A stretch of DNA of 64,000 nucleotides from positions 1 to 64,000 of the forward strand of contig JAGAFU010000032.1 of NCBI GenBank assembly GCA_017627955.1, in the 5' to 3' direction. Shown here in pieces: positions 1-8,219 of the stretch. This DNA is from Bacteroidales bacterium (lineage in GTDB: Bacteria; Bacteroidota; Bacteroidia; Bacteroidales; UBA932). The notes beneath the pieces were generated by a model. That model ran no database searches. It had not been told where the DNA came from and saw only the letters and a program-made list of their open reading frames with translations. A program made the position numbers and the translations under genes. Numbering within the stretch: the first letter of the stretch is position 1; each line of letters begins with the position of its first letter.

Positions 1-13
1 TAAGCTTTGCCAT
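1..13 (-). CDS. rpmD: Ribosomal protein L30, first four codons only (window edge)
   Basis: The reverse complement begins ATG and encodes MAKL, 12 bases after the stop of rpsE. L30 follows S5 in the conserved spc operon order and Bacteroidota L30 proteins often begin with this tetrapeptide. Only the start is inside the window, so the call rests on position plus four residues. Confidence 0.7.
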
Positions 14-25
14 AACTGTAGCCTC

Positions 26-544
26 CTATCCGTTAAAAACTTTATTCATGGGAACTCCACGGAGACCGGCCACGGTGTAGGCGTCCCTCATCTCGGTGAG
101 GGCGGCGACAGTAGCCTTGACAAGGTTGTGAGGGTTGGAAGAACCCTTGCTCTTGGCAAGAACGTTCTGGATTCCAGCCGACTCGAAGACAGCGCGCATA
201 GCGCCACCAGCCTTGACACCGGTACCGGGAGCCGCGGGCTTCATGAATACCTCAGCGCCGCCGAACTTGGCGACCTGCTCGTGAGGGATGGTCGTGTTGA
301 TGACAGGAATCCTGACAAGATTCTTCTTGGCATCCTCGACACCCTTAGCGATGGCGGCGGTCACCTCATTGGCTTTTCCAAGACCATAACCAACAACGCC
401 GTTCTCGTCACCAACCACCACGATAGCGGCGAAGCGGAAGTGACGACCACCCTTAGTGACCTTTGTCACTCTCTGGATGGCGACCAATCTGTCCTTAAGC
501 TCAAGATCAGAGGTCTTTACTCTTTTAACATTTGTATTTGCCAT
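26..544 (-). CDS. rpsE: 30S ribosomal protein S5
   Basis: S5 of the small subunit, acting in decoding fidelity and mRNA unwinding. The RNA-binding N-terminal half ([35 protein letters not shown]) and the C-terminal fold ([15 protein letters not shown]) are clear. I take the ATG at 544, giving MANTNVKRV and 172 residues, the usual length in the phylum. A TTG at 556 would add four residues but overlaps the spacer right behind rplR. It lies between rplR and rpmD in the spc order and is surely cotranscribed with them. Confidence 0.97.
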   Translation of the reverse strand: MANTNVKRVKTSDLELKDRLVAIQRVTKVTKGGRHFRFAAIVVVGDENGVVGYGLGKANEVTAAIAKGVEDAKKNLVRIPVINTTIPHEQVAKFGGAEVFMKPAAPGTGVKAGGAMRAVFESAGIQNVLAKSKGSSNPHNLVKATVAALTEMRDAYTVAGLRGVPMNKVFNG

Positions 545-556
545 AGTCTTCTTCAA

Positions 557-919
557 TTAGAAAATAAGTCCACCTTCACGGGCGCCATCGGCCAAACTCT
601 TGACCCTGCCGTGATAGAGATAACCTCCGCGGTCGAAAGAAACCTTCTCGATTCCCTTCTCCTTGGCACGCTCGGCGATAGCCTTGCCAACAATGGCGGC
701 AGCCTCGATTCCGGTCTTGCCTTTGCACTCGGCGGCGAGAGCCTTGTCGTTAGAAGCGGCAGCGGCGAGGGTCACACCCTTCTCGTCATCGATAACCTGG
801 GCATAGATCTGCTTGTTGCTCCTGAAGACAACCAGCCTGGGCCTCTCGGCGGTTCCATTAACATGCTTGCGAATGCGGTAATGGATCCTTCTTCTTCTTT
901 CAATTTTATTCAATGCCAT
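557..919 (-). CDS. rplR: 50S ribosomal protein L18
   Basis: L18 binds 5S rRNA with L5 and anchors it to the large subunit. The 120-residue product shows the basic N-terminus ([18 protein letters not shown]), [16 protein letters not shown] and the C-terminal [16 protein letters not shown] block. It sits 18 bases after rplF and directly before rpsE. Length and order are normal. Confidence 0.97.
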   Translation of the reverse strand: MALNKIERRRRIHYRIRKHVNGTAERPRLVVFRSNKQIYAQVIDDEKGVTLAAAASNDKALAAECKGKTGIEAAAIVGKAIAERAKEKGIEKVSFDRGGYLYHGRVKSLADGAREGGLIF

Positions 920-937
920 ATCTGTGTCCTCCTAATA

Positions 938-1498
938 TTATTTGGCAGCGGCAGTCTTACCGGCCTTGCGGCGGAGCTGTTCACCGACGAACTTGATACC
1001 CTTACCCTTGTAAGGCTCAGGCTTACGAAGTGAGCGGATCTTGGCAGCGACCTGTCCAAGAAGCTGCTTGTCCTTGCTCTTGAGGATCAGCACGGGGTTT
1101 TCTCCCTTCTTGACGGCGGGAACCTCAGCGGTCACCTCGGGGGCGAGCATAAGCTGGATCTCATGGGAATAACCGAGTGAGAAGGTCAGGAGCTGTCCCT
1201 GAGCCGCCACACGGTAACCGACGCCCACAAGTTCCTGCTTCTTCTCGAAGCCCTTGGAAACGCCTTCCACCATGTTATGAACGAGAGCGCGGTAAAGACC
1301 GTGCATTGAGCGGTGCCTCGGCTGATCCGTAGGGCGCTCGAATTTGATTTGATTGTCCTCAACGGTGACCTTGATGTCGGGATCGACTTTCTGGCTCAGC
1401 TCACCGAGGGGGCCTTTAACCTTCAAAACGTTGCCAGGGAGAACTTCAACGCTCACCTTGTCCGGAAGGCTTACAGGCAATTTACCAATTCTTGACAT
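938..1498 (-). CDS. rplF: 50S ribosomal protein L6
   Basis: L6 lies near the sarcin-ricin loop and factor-binding site. The protein (186 residues) starts MSRIGKLPVSLPDKV and carries the duplicated L6 fold, with the C-terminal signature KPEPYKGKGIKF near residues 158-169. It is 18 bases downstream of rpsH. The length is ordinary for Bacteroidota. Confidence 0.97.
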   Translation of the reverse strand: MSRIGKLPVSLPDKVSVEVLPGNVLKVKGPLGELSQKVDPDIKVTVEDNQIKFERPTDQPRHRSMHGLYRALVHNMVEGVSKGFEKKQELVGVGYRVAAQGQLLTFSLGYSHEIQLMLAPEVTAEVPAVKKGENPVLILKSKDKQLLGQVAAKIRSLRKPEPYKGKGIKFVGEQLRRKAGKTAAAK

Positions 1499-1516
1499 TA
1501 TTCTTTTCCTTTAATA

Positions 1517-1912
1517 TTAATAAACATAGCAGACGACCTCGCCGCCGACATTGAGGTTCTTGGCCTCTTTGTCAGTGATAACTCCCTTCGAAGTCGAAAG
1601 GACAGCGATTCCCAAGCCATTGAGGACCCTAGGAAGGTTATCCACGTCGGCGTAGACACGCATACCAGGAGTGGAAACGCGCTGGATCTTCTTGATAGCG
1701 GCCATCTTGGTCTGAGGATGGTACTTAAGGGCGATCTTGATAGTGTTGTACGGGGTACCCTCGACCACCTTGTAGCTGAGGATGTAACCCTTCTCACAGA
1801 GGATCTTGGTGATGGCGACCTTCATCTTGGATGAGGGGATCTCCACTACCTTCTTCCCCGCCATGTAGGCGTTGCGGATCCTGGTGAGAAAATCTGCAAT
1901 TGGATCAGTCAT
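1517..1912 (-). CDS. rpsH: 30S ribosomal protein S8
   Basis: S8 binds the central domain of 16S rRNA and in many bacteria represses its own operon. MTDPIADFLTRIRNA is the typical start and the C-terminal rRNA-binding loop reads STSKGVITDKEAKN. The product has 131 residues. About 80 AT-rich bases separate it from rpsN upstream, the longest gap within this operon, with no clear promoter box. Confidence 0.97.
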   Translation of the reverse strand: MTDPIADFLTRIRNAYMAGKKVVEIPSSKMKVAITKILCEKGYILSYKVVEGTPYNTIKIALKYHPQTKMAAIKKIQRVSTPGMRVYADVDNLPRVLNGLGIAVLSTSKGVITDKEAKNLNVGGEVVCYVY

Positions 1913-1992
1913 TTTTTTGTTTGTTTTTAGATCGACGTCCCTTGCGGGAGCGCCCGATATCCGATTGTTAAATTATATAAAGTAGTAAAAGT

Positions 1993-2262
1993 CTACCAGC
2001 TTGCCTTCTTGACACCCGGGATGAGACCATTGCTGGCCATCTCACGGAACTGGATCCTGCTGAGTCCGAATTTCCTCATGTAGCCTTTGGGACGGCCGGT
2101 GAGGGAGCAACGGTTGTGCAGACGGACAGCTGAAGAATTCTTAGGGAGCTTGTCGAGAGCGGCCCAGTCTCCAGCCTCTTTGAGCGCCTGCCTTTTCTCG
2201 GCATACTTGGCGACCAGCTTCGCGCGCTTAACTTCGCGGGCTTTCATTGATTCCTTTGCCAT
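1993..2262 (-). CDS. rpsN: 30S ribosomal protein S14, zinc-independent type
   Basis: S14 stabilises the 3' major domain of the small subunit. The 89-residue product carries the signature [19 protein letters not shown] and ends KKASW. It has one cysteine and no paired CxxC motifs, so it is the long zinc-free type rather than the 61-residue zinc form. It sits 5 bases after rplE. Confidence 0.97.
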   Translation of the reverse strand: MAKESMKAREVKRAKLVAKYAEKRQALKEAGDWAALDKLPKNSSAVRLHNRCSLTGRPKGYMRKFGLSRIQFREMASNGLIPGVKKASW

Positions 2263-2267
2263 ATTCC

Positions 2268-2867
2268 TTAATTGTTATGTTTCTTGAAAGGAAGACCGAA
2301 GGCGGCGAGGAGAGCGTGGGCCTCCTCATCAGTCTTGGCCGTGGTGACGAAAGTGATCTCCATACCATGGATACGGGGGTTCTTGTCGATGTCGACCTCG
2401 GGGAAGATGATCTGCTCCTTGAGACCGAGGGTGTAGTTACCCCTGCCGTCCATCTTCTCATCGATACCGTTGAAGTCCCTGATTCGAGGGAGAGAGATAC
2501 GGACGAGCCTCTCGAGGAACTCATACATCTTGACATCACGCAGAGTCACCTTGACTCCGATGGGCATACCCTTACGGAGACGGAAATTGGAGACGTCCTT
2601 CCTTGAGTGCGTGAGGACAGCCTTCTGTCCGACGATCTTCGTGAGCTCCTCGGCTGCCTCCTCGACCATCTTCTTGTCCTGGGTGGCGTCACCGACTCCC
2701 TCATTGATCGTGATCTTCACGAGCTTGGGAACCTGCATGACAGTAGTGTAGGAGAACTGCTTCATGAGCTTGTCAATGATCTCCTCTTTGTAAACCTTCT
2801 TGAGGGAAGGTACATAATCCTTCGGAAGCTCCTGAGCCTCCACGGGTTTTGCAGCTTTCTTTGCCAT
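2268..2867 (-). CDS. rplE: 50S ribosomal protein L5
   Basis: L5 holds 5S rRNA at the central protuberance. Seen: [17 protein letters not shown] at the start of the core, [16 protein letters not shown], and the C-terminal FGLPFKK. The protein has 199 residues; about 15-20 residues rich in Lys, Ala and Pro precede the usual start of the fold. A single ATG start with 2-base spacing to rplX supports the extended form. Confidence 0.97.
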   Translation of the reverse strand: MAKKAAKPVEAQELPKDYVPSLKKVYKEEIIDKLMKQFSYTTVMQVPKLVKITINEGVGDATQDKKMVEEAAEELTKIVGQKAVLTHSRKDVSNFRLRKGMPIGVKVTLRDVKMYEFLERLVRISLPRIRDFNGIDEKMDGRGNYTLGLKEQIIFPEVDIDKNPRIHGMEITFVTTAKTDEEAHALLAAFGLPFKKHNN

Positions 2868-2869
2868 GA

Positions 2870-3187
2870 TTACTTGATCTCCTCTCCTGATTTCTTAGCG
2901 TAACGAACCTTCTTGCCGTCAACGAACTTGTAACCGACGCGGGTAGGCTTGTTGGTGGACGGGTCGATGAGCTGGAGGTTGGAGATGTGGACACCCGCCT
3001 CCTGCTTGATGATACCACCCTGCGGATGGGCCGCATTGGGTTTGGTGTGCTTGCTGATGACATTGACACCCTCGACGATCACGCGATCCTTGGCGGGGAT
3101 GACGGTCAGGACCTTACCGGTCTTGCCTTTGTCGTTGCCAGCGTTGACATACACTGTGTCACCTTTCTTAATATGTAACTTTTTCAT
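2870..3187 (-). CDS. rplX: 50S ribosomal protein L24
   Basis: L24 is an assembly-initiator protein near the exit tunnel. The KOW motif is seen in [20 protein letters not shown] (residues about 8-27), followed by the family segment [20 protein letters not shown]. The length of 105 residues is normal, and it lies between rplN and rplE in standard order. Confidence 0.97.
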   Translation of the reverse strand: MKKLHIKKGDTVYVNAGNDKGKTGKVLTVIPAKDRVIVEGVNVISKHTKPNAAHPQGGIIKQEAGVHISNLQLIDPSTNKPTRVGYKFVDGKKVRYAKKSGEEIK

Positions 3188-3200
3188 GATTCTAAAGATA

Positions 3201-3566
3201 TTAAAGGACCTCAGGTGCCAGTGACACGATCTTCATGTAGTTCTCACGGAGCTCCCTGGCCACGGGGCCGAAAATACGGGTGCCGCGAAGCTCGCCGGCG
3301 TTGTTCAGAAGAACGCAAGCGTTATCATCAAAACGGATATAAGATCCATCCGGCCTGCGGATTTCTTTCTTTGTGCGGACCACGACGGCCTTGGAGACCG
3401 TGCCCTTCTTGGCGTCGCCGCTGGGAATGGCGCTCTTGATCGCAACCACGATCTGGTCGCCCACTGTCGCATACCTATGATGCGTACCGCCAAGCACGCG
3501 GATGCAAAGGACTTCCTTGGCTCCACTGTTGTCGGCAACCTGTAAACGTGTTTCCTGCTGTATCAT
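3201..3566 (-). CDS. rplN: 50S ribosomal protein L14
   Basis: L14 contributes to inter-subunit bridges. [19 protein letters not shown] is the classic start, and [19 protein letters not shown] the classic end. The 121-residue length is canonical. It sits 2 bases after rpsQ and 13 before rplX. Confidence 0.98.
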   Translation of the reverse strand: MIQQETRLQVADNSGAKEVLCIRVLGGTHHRYATVGDQIVVAIKSAIPSGDAKKGTVSKAVVVRTKKEIRRPDGSYIRFDDNACVLLNNAGELRGTRIFGPVARELRENYMKIVSLAPEVL

Positions 3567-3568
3567 AA

Positions 3569-3823
3569 CTATTTGACTTTTTCAACGATTTCAACTAATC
3601 TCCACCTCTTGGTCTTGCTGAGAGGACGGGTCTCCATGATGCGCACGGTATCGCCCTCATCGCACTCATTCTTGTCATCCTGGGCGACGAACTTGGTCGA
3701 CTGCTTGATGAACTTTCCGTAGAGAGGATGCTTCTTTCTGGTCTCGACCTGGACAACGATGGTCTTGTCCATCTTGTTGCTGACCACTACGCCGATTCTT
3801 TCCTTACGAAGATTTCTTTCCAT
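3569..3823 (-). CDS. rpsQ: 30S ribosomal protein S17
   Basis: S17 is a primary 16S rRNA binder with an OB fold. The 84-residue product reads [20 protein letters not shown] at the start and contains [18 protein letters not shown]. Seven bases separate it from rpmC. Nothing is unusual. Confidence 0.97.
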   Translation of the reverse strand: MERNLRKERIGVVVSNKMDKTIVVQVETRKKHPLYGKFIKQSTKFVAQDDKNECDEGDTVRIMETRPLSKTKRWRLVEIVEKVK

Positions 3824-3830
3824 GACTTAA

Positions 3831-4028
3831 TTATTTCTGGTCTTTTTCTTTTTCAGCGAGGATAGTGATCATGCGAGCTATATCCTTTCTGATTTTCTTG
3901 AATTCCGATGTGTTCTCCAATGGAGAGACGGCGTGGTTGAGTCTCATTGTGTCGAGCCTGTTCTTCTCGATCTGGATGCGGTCCTGCAAATCTGCAATGG
4001 ACATCTCGCGAACTTCAGATGTTTTCAT
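3831..4028 (-). CDS. rpmC: 50S ribosomal protein L29
   Basis: L29 sits at the tunnel exit and forms part of the trigger-factor and SRP docking site. The 65-residue helical hairpin is seen, with MKTSEVREMSIADLQDRI at the start and the KKIRKDIARM pattern in the second helix. It is 20 bases downstream of rplP. Confidence 0.96.
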   Translation of the reverse strand: MKTSEVREMSIADLQDRIQIEKNRLDTMRLNHAVSPLENTSEFKKIRKDIARMITILAEKEKDQK

Positions 4029-4048
4029 ATCCTTTCTTCTCCATTAAA

Positions 4049-4468
4049 TTATTCAACATAATCCCTGCGGACGACGAACTTGGTCGCGATCGGGAGCTTG
4101 TGGGACGCGAGGCGCATAGCCTCCTTGGCGGTGGCGAGAGAGACACCGTCGGCCTCGAAGAGAATGCGGCCGGGGGTCACAGGAGCCACGAATCCCTGAG
4201 GATCACCCTTACCTTTACCCATACGGGTGTCAAGAGGCTTCTTGGTGAAAGGCTTGACAGGGAATATCCTGATCCATATCTGTCCCTCACGGTTCATGCG
4301 ACGTGAGATAGCCTGACGGGCAGATTCGATCTGCTGCGCGGTGATCCAGCAGTTCTCGAGGGTCTTGAGACCGAAGGAGCCGAACGCGAGCTGATTGCCC
4401 CTCTGGGCCATTCCCTTCATCACGTTCTTCTGTTCCCTTCTGAACTTTGTTTTCTTTGGTTGTAACAT
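4049..4468 (-). CDS. rplP: 50S ribosomal protein L16, first gene of this operon
   Basis: L16 helps tRNA positioning at the A and P sites. The start [19 protein letters not shown] and the block [18 protein letters not shown] are diagnostic; 139 residues. In most bacteria rpsC lies immediately upstream. Here about 300 non-ribosomal bases with a promoter follow, then an unrelated plus-strand gene. This copy therefore begins a separate transcript, and the S10-type cluster (rpsJ to rpsC) must be elsewhere. Confidence 0.97.
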   Translation of the reverse strand: MLQPKKTKFRREQKNVMKGMAQRGNQLAFGSFGLKTLENCWITAQQIESARQAISRRMNREGQIWIRIFPVKPFTKKPLDTRMGKGKGDPQGFVAPVTPGRILFEADGVSLATAKEAMRLASHKLPIATKFVVRRDYVE

Positions 4469-4556
4469 TGCCGTATTACTTTAAAATAAAATTTCAAACT
4501 TTCTAAAACCCTGATTATCAGCGATTTAACCCAATAATCCCCGAATTTTAGGACTG

Positions 4557-4586
4557 CAAAGTTAGCAAAAAATAATGGATTTCAAA
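4557..4586 (-). promoter_or_regulatory. Bacteroidota promoter for the rplP operon
   Basis: On the minus strand a TTTG (4586-4583) is followed after 18 bases by a perfect TAACTTTG -7 box (4564-4557), matching the TTTG/TAnnTTTG consensus. Transcription would start near 4552, leaving a leader of about 85 bases before rplP that contains one short palindrome (CTGATtATCAG, around 4511-4521). The rest of the 300-base gap (4587-4768) is AT-rich and shows only a weak TATCTTTA box on the plus strand around 4714. Confidence 0.7.
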
Positions 4587-4768
4587 CATTATTTAAAAAA
4601 TATTTTAACTTTTTCGACCACGAAAAACGCCAATGAAGTATGTCATTTTCAATCGTTTATACCAACAGTTCAAAAATAATTCAGCCCAGTTTCGACAATG
4701 CCCGCGGAATACTATCTTTATGGCACGTTTTTTTCGGGGAAACACCGGGCGACGCCCGACCGGAAGAA

Positions 4769-5476
4769 ATGAGGACATCGAAAAAGATCGCATTGCTGAC
4801 CAGCCTGCTTATAGGCTTCCTGGCGACAACCACCGTTGACGCCCAGGAAGAGTCCGTCATTCCCATTCCCATGGCCAAAAACGGAGCGGTCTACATGGGT
4901 TACAGGATCGAGAAGGGAGACACGGTCTATTACGACAGCATCAACCCGATCTGGATATTCCCAAGAGGGAGAAGAGGAAGAAGCGACCTAAAGAGTTACT
5001 ATCGCCTGGTCTACAATTTCAACAAAGTCTATCCCTACGCGATCCTGGCCAAAGACCTTACGATGCAGGTTGATGACCACATCGCCGCGAACAGCCTCCG
5101 CCGCAGGAAAAAAGAGAAATACATCGGCCAGATGCAGAAACAGCTCTTCGAGGCATACGAGCAGCCCCTGAAGAACATGAGCATATCCCAGGGAAGGCTT
5201 CTGATCAAACTGATCGACAGGGAGATCGGACGCTCCTCTTATAAAATAATAAAGGACTACAAAAGCGGGATCACCGCGGGGTTCTGGCAAGGGGTGGCCA
5301 AGATATTCGGTAATGACCTGAAGAGTTCCTACGACCCCAAAGGGGACGACAAGATGACCGAGTACCTCGTGGAGAAATGGCGGCGAGGAGAGTTCGACGC
5401 CCTTTACTATTCAATATTCTGGGAGATGCCCAAGCATCCCGACATCAAATCGAACACTATAAAATTCGAGGACTGA
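4769..5476 (+). CDS. DUF4294 family exported protein
   Basis: This is a secreted or periplasmic protein of unknown function restricted to Bacteroidota. From the ATG at 4769 the product has 235 residues with a signal peptide (MRTSKKIALLTSLLIGFLAT, then Ala-rich to about residue 24). The family core is SYYRLVYNFNKVYPYA, followed by long charged helices. An upstream in-frame ATG at 4640 would add about 43 residues without homology and hide the signal peptide, so it is rejected. The last 70 bases overlap the 3' end of the convergent lpxH gene. Confidence 0.85.
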   Translation: MRTSKKIALLTSLLIGFLATTTVDAQEESVIPIPMAKNGAVYMGYRIEKGDTVYYDSINPIWIFPRGRRGRSDLKSYYRLVYNFNKVYPYAILAKDLTMQVDDHIAANSLRRRKKEKYIGQMQKQLFEAYEQPLKNMSISQGRLLIKLIDREIGRSSYKIIKDYKSGITAGFWQGVAKIFGNDLKSSYDPKGDDKMTEYLVEKWRRGEFDALYYSIFWEMPKHPDIKSNTIKFED

Positions 5477-6165
5477 TTATTCACCCAGTCCTTAAGTACC
5501 AGGAGCCTGGCGCCAGTCGGTAGCGTCATGTCGACCTTGGTGTGGAAGTGCCCGAATATGAAATAATCCACCTTGGTGTTCCTGGAATATTTCAAGGCGA
5601 ACTTATACAAAGGTTCTTCCTCCCCTTTGAAATGGTACTCCTCATTCCTCGCGAGACGGCTCCCTTTTGACCAGCCCTTTCCGATCTTGAAGGCCAAGGT
5701 AGGATGCAGGAGGGAACTGAACAATCTCTGGCAGAGTTTGTTGCGGAACAGCCATCGCATCAGTTTGTAGCTATAGTCCCCGGGACCGAGACCATCTCCA
5801 TGACCAAGACAGAACGACTTCCCGCCAATCTCGATGAGATACGGCTGCTGGAGAATCCTGATACCCATGTCCTCGAAATAGTGGTAGCACCAGATGTCGT
5901 GGTTCCCCTGGAAAAAGAATACCTCGACACCGGCGTCCATCAGCCCCATCAAAGCGGCGAAAACCTTCACATATCCCTTCGGGACCAGATCCCTGTACTC
6001 ATACCAGAAATCCCAAATGTCCCCAAGCATGTAAAGAGCCCTCGTCTTGTCTTTCGGGATGGATTCCAGGAACGCCACGAAACGGCGCTCCCTCGCGACA
6101 GGGTCATTGACATCCAGCCCAAGGTGGACATCCGAGACGAAATAGACAAGGGAACGGTCCGGCAT
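5407..6165 (-). CDS. lpxH: UDP-2,3-diacylglucosamine diphosphatase, LpxH-type metallophosphoesterase
   Basis: It would hydrolyse UDP-2,3-diacylglucosamine to lipid X in lipid A synthesis at the inner membrane. The calcineurin-like dinuclear metal motifs are all present: SDVHLG (11-16), GDIWDFW (48-54), GNHD (87-90), GHGDG (121-125) and GHFH (205-208). Length is 252 residues. It lies 13 bases after uppP and ends a four-gene run ftsX, DUF3098, uppP, lpxH. Bacteroidota carry several LpxH-like paralogues, so substrate identity is likely but not certain. Confidence 0.85.
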   Translation of the reverse strand: MPDRSLVYFVSDVHLGLDVNDPVARERRFVAFLESIPKDKTRALYMLGDIWDFWYEYRDLVPKGYVKVFAALMGLMDAGVEVFFFQGNHDIWCYHYFEDMGIRILQQPYLIEIGGKSFCLGHGDGLGPGDYSYKLMRWLFRNKLCQRLFSSLLHPTLAFKIGKGWSKGSRLARNEEYHFKGEEEPLYKFALKYSRNTKVDYFIFGHFHTKVDMTLPTGARLLVLKDWVNNQSSNFIVFDLMSGCLGISQNIE

Positions 6166-6178
6166 AGGAATATGGGGA

Positions 6179-6994
6179 CTAAGCCAGGACGAATATCAGG
6201 ACAGCCACGATCAGGCAATACAAGGCGAACCAGCTGAGCCGGGCTTTTTTCACGAGTGCGACCATGGCTTTGCAGGCGAACAAACCTGCCAGGAAAGCCG
6301 CCGCGAAGCCGACAACCAGACAGACAGGGTTCAGTCCTCCGCCTAATTCAGCGTGGCCGGTAAGGGCCTTGAGAATGTCAAGGAATTGCTCACCGATGAT
6401 AGGAACCAGCACCATTAGGAATGAGAACTGGGCCATCACCTCACGCTTTACCCCGCACAGAAGTCCTGTGGCGATGGTGGTTCCTGAGCGAGAGAGACCA
6501 GGCGCGACGGCAAGCGCCTGTCCTATTCCCACGACAAATGCCTGCCAAAAGCTGATTCCATTTTTTACGTTGCTGGCGGGAGAAGAGGAGCCTCTGCCGA
6601 AAAAGTCGGACAGGAGCAGCAAGGCGGCGGTGACAAGGAGGCATACGGCGACGGTGGTAAGGCTGTCCCCGAAAAGCGCCTCGACCTGATCCTTGAACAA
6701 GAGCCCCACAATGGCGACCGGGATCATCGACACAACTATCTTGAAAACATAGTCGGTCTCATCATTGTATTTGAACTTGAAGAACCCGGACAGAAGCTTG
6801 CATATCGGTTTCCAGAAAACGACGATGGTGCTCAACACGGTAGCGAGATGGACGGTGACAGTAAAATCCAGGAAACCATCCCCGTCAACACCAAGCAACT
6901 CTTTGACTATCATAAGATGACCGCTGGAACTGACAGGCAGGAACTCAGTAAGTCCCTGCACAATGCCCAACAGGAGAGCCTGCAACCAATTCAT
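6179..6994 (-). CDS. uppP: Undecaprenyl-diphosphatase
   Basis: UppP (BacA) dephosphorylates undecaprenyl pyrophosphate to recycle the lipid carrier for peptidoglycan and surface glycans, and it confers bacitracin tolerance. The two active-site motifs are clear: QGLTEFLPVSSSGH (13-26) and PGLSRSGTT (165-173). Several membrane segments fill the 271 residues. It is separated by a single base from the DUF3098 gene, consistent with translation coupling in the ftsX operon. Confidence 0.95.
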   Translation of the reverse strand: MNWLQALLLGIVQGLTEFLPVSSSGHLMIVKELLGVDGDGFLDFTVTVHLATVLSTIVVFWKPICKLLSGFFKFKYNDETDYVFKIVVSMIPVAIVGLLFKDQVEALFGDSLTTVAVCLLVTAALLLLSDFFGRGSSSPASNVKNGISFWQAFVVGIGQALAVAPGLSRSGTTIATGLLCGVKREVMAQFSFLMVLVPIIGEQFLDILKALTGHAELGGGLNPVCLVVGFAAAFLAGLFACKAMVALVKKARLSWFALYCLIVAVLIFVLA

Positions 6995-6995
6995 A

Positions 6996-7244
6996 TCACT
7001 TCTTGTTTTCCTCTTCCAAAGCGGGACGCTTGATGATGGCGATTATCACGATGGCCACTCCGCACAAGATGACCACCGGAGCGGCTACAAGCCTGCGAAA
7101 ATCAAACATCGCCCAGTTGAACACCTGCGGGTCTTTGACCCCTCCCCCCATCATAAGGATGAAACCGGCCACCATGACCAGGAATCCCATCAGGATCCAT
7201 TTCAATCCTTTGCGTGTGATCGCCATCTTCGAGTTATCCGCCAT
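6996..7244 (-). CDS. DUF3098 family small membrane protein
   Basis: An 82-residue inner-membrane protein with two transmembrane segments (about residues 17-37 and 57-76) and the family core GGGVKDPQVFNWAMFDFRR between them. Function is unknown, but the gene is regularly found between ftsX and uppP in Bacteroidales, which suggests a role in envelope or division. I use the ATG at 7244 (MADNSKM); a longer start at 7256 would overlap the ftsX stop codon. Confidence 0.88.
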   Translation of the reverse strand: MADNSKMAITRKGLKWILMGFLVMVAGFILMMGGGVKDPQVFNWAMFDFRRLVAAPVVILCGVAIVIIAIIKRPALEEENKK

Positions 7245-7252
7245 ATTCAAAA

Positions 7253-8131
7253 TCAATAATAAAGATCGTCTTTAGGAAGTGAGACAAGTTTTCCGACCAC
7301 GAGGTAGGTGCTGACAAGGCAGATCACCACTCCCGACACCACCACTATTCCGATGACCACCAGCAACAGATCAAGACTGAACACCTCGAAAAGCTGCGAG
7401 ATTTCCTTCCTGATGATGAAAAGCGCGGCCAGGAGCATCAAGATGGCCAGCAAAGCGGAGAAAAGTCCCTGGAAAACGGCCTGACCGAGGAAAGGACCGC
7501 GGATAAAGGACTTCGTGGCGCCTACCAGCTTCATGGTGTGGATAGTGAACCTCTTGGAGAATACGTTGAGCCTCACCGTGTTATTTATCAGAACAAAAGA
7601 GATGAAAAGAAGCAGGAGCACAAAGACACCCAGCACAAGGGAGATCTTGGCCAGATTGGTGTTGAGCTTGTCGACAAGCGACTGCTGGTAAACGACCTCT
7701 TCAACCAGAGGAAATGAAGAGATTTCCTTCTTGACCACTTCCAGGCTGTCAGCGCTGACATATTCAGCCTTAAGCGTCACATCGACGGAAAGAGGGATCG
7801 GAGCCGTTTCGAAGACCTCGAGGAAATCCTCTCCCAGCATCTCAGACATCTCCCTGGTACCTTCCTCCTTTGAGACAAGGCGGGTTCCTTTAATAAAAGG
7901 ACGGGAATCCAAGGTCGAGACCAGCTCCATGGCTTGGTCCTCCGTGGCCTCCTGGGCCATCAGGACTGAAATCTGGACATTCTCCTTGAAGTAATCAGAA
8001 ACACTTTTGGCGTTGACCAGCAACAGACTGGCAACACCCACGAGAAAAAGCACCAACGTGATGCTTATCACGCTGGAGATCCAGGCCCCGGCGAGCCTCC
8101 GCCTTATCAATCTGTTCTCACCTGTCGACAT
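7253..8131 (-). CDS. ftsX: Cell division protein FtsX
   Basis: FtsX is the membrane part of FtsEX, which couples septation to peptidoglycan hydrolases. The 292-residue product from ATG 8131 (MSTGENRLIRRRLAG) has an N-terminal transmembrane helix, an extracytoplasmic domain (about 45-165) and three C-terminal helices with the FtsX motif NTVRLNVFSKRFTIHTMKLV. The open frame continues upstream to 8464 but that part is antisense to the next gene and lies beyond the -7 box at 8156, so the inner start is preferred. Confidence 0.93.
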   Translation of the reverse strand: MSTGENRLIRRRLAGAWISSVISITLVLFLVGVASLLLVNAKSVSDYFKENVQISVLMAQEATEDQAMELVSTLDSRPFIKGTRLVSKEEGTREMSEMLGEDFLEVFETAPIPLSVDVTLKAEYVSADSLEVVKKEISSFPLVEEVVYQQSLVDKLNTNLAKISLVLGVFVLLLLFISFVLINNTVRLNVFSKRFTIHTMKLVGATKSFIRGPFLGQAVFQGLFSALLAILMLLAALFIIRKEISQLFEVFSLDLLLVVIGIVVVSGVVICLVSTYLVVGKLVSLPKDDLYY

Positions 8132-8155
8132 CAGCGTACTCCTCCAAATTGGGTT

Positions 8156-8163
8156 CAAATATA
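8156..8163 (-). promoter_or_regulatory. -7 box for the ftsX operon
   Basis: Perfect TATATTTG on the minus strand, 24 bases before the ftsX ATG. No clear TTTG at the expected -33 distance. It lies back to back with the plus-strand box at 8194. Confidence 0.5.
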
Positions 8164-8193
8164 GTGAATTATCAAAATATGAAAAAAAATTCT

Positions 8194-8201
8194 TACCTTT
8201 G
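8194..8201 (+). promoter_or_regulatory. -7 box for the glycogen synthase gene
   Basis: Perfect TACCTTTG, 18 bases before the ATG at 8220. No good -33 TTTG is seen, since that stretch is A-rich. The divergent ftsX box lies 30 bases away. Confidence 0.5.
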
Positions 8202-8219
8202 CAGGTACAAATATTTATT

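Noticed and set aside
128-1033. 301-codon plus-strand frame across rpsE and rplR
   Set aside because: It is antisense to two certain ribosomal protein genes and has low-complexity composition; a shadow of their codon use.
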